From positions 1 to 9,369 of the forward strand of contig JAANWY010000130.1 of NCBI GenBank assembly GCA_018263655.1: a stretch of DNA of 9,369 bases. Reading direction: 5' to 3'. Position 1 is the stretch's first letter. Each line of letters begins with the position of its first letter. The stretch comes from Anaerolineales bacterium. Lineage in GTDB: Bacteria > Chloroflexota > Anaerolineae > Epilineales > JAANWY01. The notes under the pieces were generated by a model that saw only the letters and a list, made by a program, of their open reading frames with translations, made no database searches and was not told the DNA's origin. This document shows positions 6,742 through 9,369 of this stretch, piece by piece. The translations under genes were made by a program, and so were the position numbers.

Positions 6742-8175
6742 TTACTCCACAGGCCAGTTTCGGAGAATCAGAACGAGATAGAGCGGCCGCATTGGCCTGG
6801 GTGTGGGTGCAAGGGTTGGCGTGGCTGTCACGGTGGGGGTAGACGTCGGTGTTGGCGTAGGGCGTGGACCCATGGCTGGGAACCACAAACGCTGCGCCAG
6901 AATATCCAAGCCGGCCTGGCGAAGCTCGGCCCACGACAAGAGGTACTCGACACCGCCGGCGTTGAAGGCCAGCACCGGACCTTCCGCGCCCGGAACGCCC
7001 GTAGCTAGCGGGATGTTGGCGTCGGCTGACGGCTCCGGCGTCCCCCGAGGATCTACAAGCTCACCGCTATTCGATAGCAATTGACCATAGAGGTCGCTCG
7101 CGCCCGGCGTGCGGCGATCACGCCACACGGCCAAGTAGCCGGTATCATGCACGCCGACGTGCGGCCGCACCTGCAGACCGGCTGCAGACGAAATAGTGAC
7201 CGGCTCTGAAACAGCTTGCCCATCAGCCGCGACGCGGACGCCATAGACGTTCTCATCCACTGCATTGTCCCACACCAACAGGTACTCCCCGGTGACCGGA
7301 TTGTACACGACATCGGGAATCGGTGCTGGGTAGGGTTGGGGGAGCGAGCCCCAGATGCGCTGCCTCGGCCCTTGCAGATCGCCAGTCGCGGACAGCCGGC
7401 GGTTCTCCAGCCAGACATCCTGGCGCTGCCAGACGATCAGAAACTCGTCGGCCAGGGCGTTATGGGCCACCGCCGGATGGGCGACCGCCTGTGGGTCCGT
7501 CGCAACCGTGATCAGTTCGCCCAATGGAACCCCCGTCGGTGAGACTTGCCGGCCCACCACCTCTGTACTGCTATCGGACCCCGTGCTGACTGAGACAAGC
7601 AAATAGAGATCAGAGGTCGCGCTGTAGGCGAGGTCCGGCATATGCTGATCGCCGGCCCCGGTGATCAGTGGCGTGTTCGTTGTAGGATCGGCATCTGGCT
7701 CTCCATCGGCATTCAAGAGTCGTCCACCGGCGGAGACACGCTGACCGTAAACGTCCCAGTCCTCGCCCCGCGCGTCCTGCCAGACAACTAAGAAGCCGTG
7801 GCCCGGCAGACCGGCTGCGACGGTCGGCGATATCTGTGCACCGGCCGCGAGCGAAATGGGGAAATGAGAACCGATGGGTCGTCCGCCATCACCGACGAGG
7901 CGGCCGAATACGTCACCAGCCGTGGTGTCGGACCAGACAATGAGATGCCGGCGTGCACCGTCATCGAAAGCGATGACGGGTCCGCGCTGCACACCCGGCC
8001 CGGTGAAGATCGCGAAAGACTCGCCAATGTCCGGAGGCGCCGGCTGCCGGGCCACAGCCATGTGGAAGGCTGCCACAATGCACACTGTGACAGCCAGAAA
8101 CGAGAGGGCGAAGAGCGCCGTTCGTGTTGAGCCTCGCCAAGGTGAACGGGCCCTGGGCAGGGAGCCCTGTGACAT
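6742..8175 (-). CDS. Secreted or surface-anchored seven-repeat protein, probable beta-propeller
   Basis: The 477-residue product starts at ATG 8175, 11 nt after the lgt stop. No good Shine-Dalgarno is visible, so coupling to lgt is likely. The in-frame ATG at 8331 lies inside lgt and is rejected. Residues 20-42 are a signal or anchor helix. From 64 to 432 a unit of about 50-64 residues recurs seven times, with a core like YLLVW-D-x-VYGxRV-x-x-G. Its aromatic marks are Trp81, Trp132, Ser195 (replacing Trp), Trp249, Trp302, Trp351 and Trp415. Seven such four-stranded units suggest a seven-bladed beta-propeller, a fold used for binding; no catalytic residues are recognisable. A Thr/Pro linker (437-461) leads to a short hydrophobic tail, LYLVLILRNWPVE. 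The stop is 3 nt before the next start. Its ligand is unknown; placement suggests an envelope role. Confidence 0.75.
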   Translation of the reverse strand: MSQGSLPRARSPWRGSTRTALFALSFLAVTVCIVAAFHMAVARQPAPPDIGESFAIFTGPGVQRGPVIAFDDGARRHLIVWSDTTAGDVFGRLVGDGGRPIGSHFPISLAAGAQISPTVAAGLPGHGFLVVWQDARGEDWDVYGQRVSAGGRLLNADGEPDADPTTNTPLITGAGDQHMPDLAYSATSDLYLLVSVSTGSDSSTEVVGRQVSPTGVPLGELITVATDPQAVAHPAVAHNALADEFLIVWQRQDVWLENRRLSATGDLQGPRQRIWGSLPQPYPAPIPDVVYNPVTGEYLLVWDNAVDENVYGVRVAADGQAVSEPVTISSAAGLQVRPHVGVHDTGYLAVWRDRRTPGASDLYGQLLSNSGELVDPRGTPEPSADANIPLATGVPGAEGPVLAFNAGGVEYLLSWAELRQAGLDILAQRLWFPAMGPRPTPTPTSTPTVTATPTLAPTPRPMRPLYLVLILRNWPVE

Positions 8176-8186
8176 CGTGACTGGGG

Positions 8187-9056
8187 TCAGCCGGCCTGTT
8201 GCGTCGCTGACGTGTCTTCCGCAAGCGACGGCGATTCGGCGAAGCGGTGGCGATAGATCAGCACACCAGCGGATACGACGATAGACACAACAGCGATAAT
8301 CTGAGCTGCCGGAATCCCGCGCACCGTCCACGCATCGGGGCGTTGAAACTCGACGAGAAAACGCCCTATCGGGTACAGAATCAGATAACTGAGCAGAAGA
8401 TCGCCGGACCGCAGTCGTCCCTCAAACCGACGCGTCAGGTAGAGGAGCGCGCCAACGACCAACAGGTTCCACAGTGATTCGTAGAGGAAAGAGGGATGAA
8501 AACGCGCATCGGCCGGCAAATCTCGAAACTGCGGCAATCGATGAGCCGCATCGATGGGAATCCCCCAGGGCAAGCTTGTCGGGTTACCGTAGAGTTCCTG
8601 GTTAAAGAAGTTGCCCCAACGACCGATGACCTGTCCCATAGCCAGCCCCATCATGCCAAGATCGGCCCAGTCCAGGAACTTCAAGCCCGCGAAGTATGTA
8701 TAGGCCAACAAGCCTAAGAGTCCCCCGACAACGGCGCCGTAGATCCCGAGACCACTGATACCCGTGAGCTGCCCATCTCGCCAGAAGCGGATGATGTCAA
8801 TTGGGTTTTGGCGGTAGTAGTCCCAGCCCTGAGCGCCGCCGGCCGGGCTCGATATGACATGGTACAAGCGGGCACCAATTAGGCCCAGAATGAGGCAGAC
8901 CACCAAGGCATTCCATATGTGATCTGGGTCCCACCCTCGTCGCTCCGCCTCCAGGCTGGCCAGCCAAGCGCCAACCAATGCCCCGGTAGCAATCAACAAG
9001 CCATACCAGTAGACAGTAACAGGTCCAATCTGAAAGGCAATTGGGTCAAGTTGCAT
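8187..9056 (-). CDS. lgt: Prolipoprotein diacylglyceryl transferase
   Basis: Lgt transfers diacylglycerol from phosphatidylglycerol to the lipobox cysteine of prolipoproteins, the first step of lipoprotein maturation, in the cytoplasmic membrane. The 289-residue product has normal length and several helices. It shows family landmarks in order: the N-terminal YWYGLLIATG region, GLGIYGAVVGG (101-111), the Lgt signature GQVIGRWGNFFNQE (141-154, with Arg146), HPSFLYESLWN (187-197) and GRFLVEFQRPD (231-241). Tyr106 stands where E. coli Lgt has His103; Tyr occurs there in other bacteria too. The start ATG at 9056 has AGGA 7 nt upstream. It is the first gene of a probable four-gene operon behind a clear promoter. 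A later gene encodes a protein with a lipobox, a possible substrate. Confidence 0.96.
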   Translation of the reverse strand: MQLDPIAFQIGPVTVYWYGLLIATGALVGAWLASLEAERRGWDPDHIWNALVVCLILGLIGARLYHVISSPAGGAQGWDYYRQNPIDIIRFWRDGQLTGISGLGIYGAVVGGLLGLLAYTYFAGLKFLDWADLGMMGLAMGQVIGRWGNFFNQELYGNPTSLPWGIPIDAAHRLPQFRDLPADARFHPSFLYESLWNLLVVGALLYLTRRFEGRLRSGDLLLSYLILYPIGRFLVEFQRPDAWTVRGIPAAQIIAVVSIVVSAGVLIYRHRFAESPSLAEDTSATQQAG

Positions 9057-9063
9057 GCAGACA

Positions 9064-9067
9064 TCCT
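9064..9067 (-). promoter_or_regulatory. Ribosome binding site of lgt
   Basis: AGGA (within AAAGGAT) lies 7 nt before ATG 9056 and directly after the last 11-bp leader repeat, so the repeats abut the translation start region. Confidence 0.75.
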
Positions 9068-9100
9068 TTCGATGATGGTTCGATGATGGTTCGATGATGG
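9068..9100. repeat. Three perfect 11-bp tandem repeats in the lgt leader
   Basis: TTCGATGATGG (plus strand) occurs three times back to back at 9068-9078, 9079-9089 and 9090-9100, followed by a partial ATGG. In the lgt transcript this reads as CCATCATCGAA repeats running up to the Shine-Dalgarno. They may be a binding site for a regulator or simply a slippage tract. Confidence 0.85.
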
Positions 9101-9133
9101 ATGGTAGGGAGTAAATCGAGTAGAGCGAGGATG

Positions 9134-9162
9134 ATTATAATCAGAGAGTCAGCTGGCGTCAA
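9134..9162 (-). promoter_or_regulatory. Sigma70-type promoter of the lgt operon
   Basis: On the minus strand TTGACG (9162-9157) and a perfect TATAAT (9139-9134) are separated by exactly 17 nt. Transcription would start near 9127, giving a leader of about 70 nt that contains the 11-bp repeats and the lgt ribosome binding site. Confidence 0.75.
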
Positions 9163-9369
9163 CTGCGGGACTTCGCAATCTCGGCGCAGTGTGCATCCCA
9201 AGTTTGTAAAGCCAGTGGCCGACGCTCTCAACCCGCAACAAGTTGCGGCGTCCGGACGCTCAAACTTGCGACGTCCTGAGCGCCGTCCTGAGTTCATCGA
9301 AGGGTCTGCCGAAGGGTTCGAGATGGTAACTCAGAGTGGCACGAGAGTTCAGATGATGATTACGTCATT
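9163..9369. repeat. Gene-free region with clustered palindromes and short repeats
   Basis: No plausible gene is seen here. Features are CCGCAAC-AA-GTTGCGG (9233-9248), the perfect palindrome GCGTCCGGACGC (9248-9259), CGTCCTGAG twice (9272-9280, 9284-9292), CGAAGGGT twice (9298-9305, 9310-9317), and an inverted pair CTGAGTT/AACTCAG (9288-9294, 9328-9334) enclosing the latter. The section TCCTGAG...TCGAAGGG resembles intergenic REP-like repeats common in environmental bacterial genomes. It could be a degenerate repeat element. Confidence 0.5.

Noticed and set aside
8176..8331. Longer N-terminus for the propeller gene, starting at 8331
   Set aside because: It lies inside lgt and adds 52 residues with unlike composition before a normal signal segment.
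9046..9297. Minus-strand ORF of 83 residues upstream of lgt
   Set aside because: It covers the promoter, leader repeats and lgt start in another frame, and shows no recognisable motif or domain.

Overview
The window looks like chromosomal DNA from a GC-rich bacterium, most likely a member of the Chloroflexota (Anaerolineae, Caldilineae or relatives). This is inferred from style, not from a marker gene. Pointers are long Thr/Pro-rich surface linkers, a CHAT (caspase-like) protein with a membrane anchor, large polytopic GT-C-like membrane proteins in tandem, and abundant small palindromic repeats. The palindromic word GCCGGC is also conspicuously frequent.

All five genes lie on the minus strand, so the window reads from right to left. 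At the right edge (9163-9369) is a gene-free, palindrome-rich stretch. A good sigma70-type promoter (9134-9162) and a leader with three perfect 11-bp tandem repeats follow, then lgt (8187-9056; prolipoprotein diacylglyceryl transferase). Closely packed behind it come a secreted protein of seven W-containing repeats, probably a beta-propeller (6742-8175), and two paralogous polytopic membrane proteins (4774-6738 and 2102-4777). Junctions are 11 nt, 3 nt and a 4-nt ATGA overlap, so the four genes probably form one operon. A terminator-like hairpin (2052-2078) follows the last of them. A separate gene (1-1971, truncated by the left edge) then encodes a CHAT-domain protein with one membrane helix and a long Thr/Pro stalk. 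It has no stop in the window and could easily be missed.

The operon appears concerned with the cell envelope. Lgt lipidates lipoproteins. The distal membrane protein carries its own apparent lipobox (Leu-Val-Gly-Cys26) ahead of an extracytoplasmic domain, so it may be an Lgt substrate. The two membrane proteins resemble GT-C glycosyltransferases, with an acidic/His motif (D-G-V-H-H) after an early helix and a soluble C-terminal domain. The propeller protein ends in a Thr/Pro linker and a short hydrophobic tail that could attach or sort it at the surface.

The most striking observation is that each of the two paralogues has acquired its own in-frame palindromic insertion, at different places and of unrelated sequence. 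In the 2102-4777 gene it is a 171-bp foldback element with about 31-bp imperfect terminal inverted repeats and a CTAG (or TA) target duplication. It adds exactly 57 codons. In the 4774-6738 gene it is a purine/pyrimidine-asymmetric foldback adding 30 codons. This parallels the protein-coding palindromic elements known from Rickettsia, and may represent a comparable, perhaps undescribed, family here.
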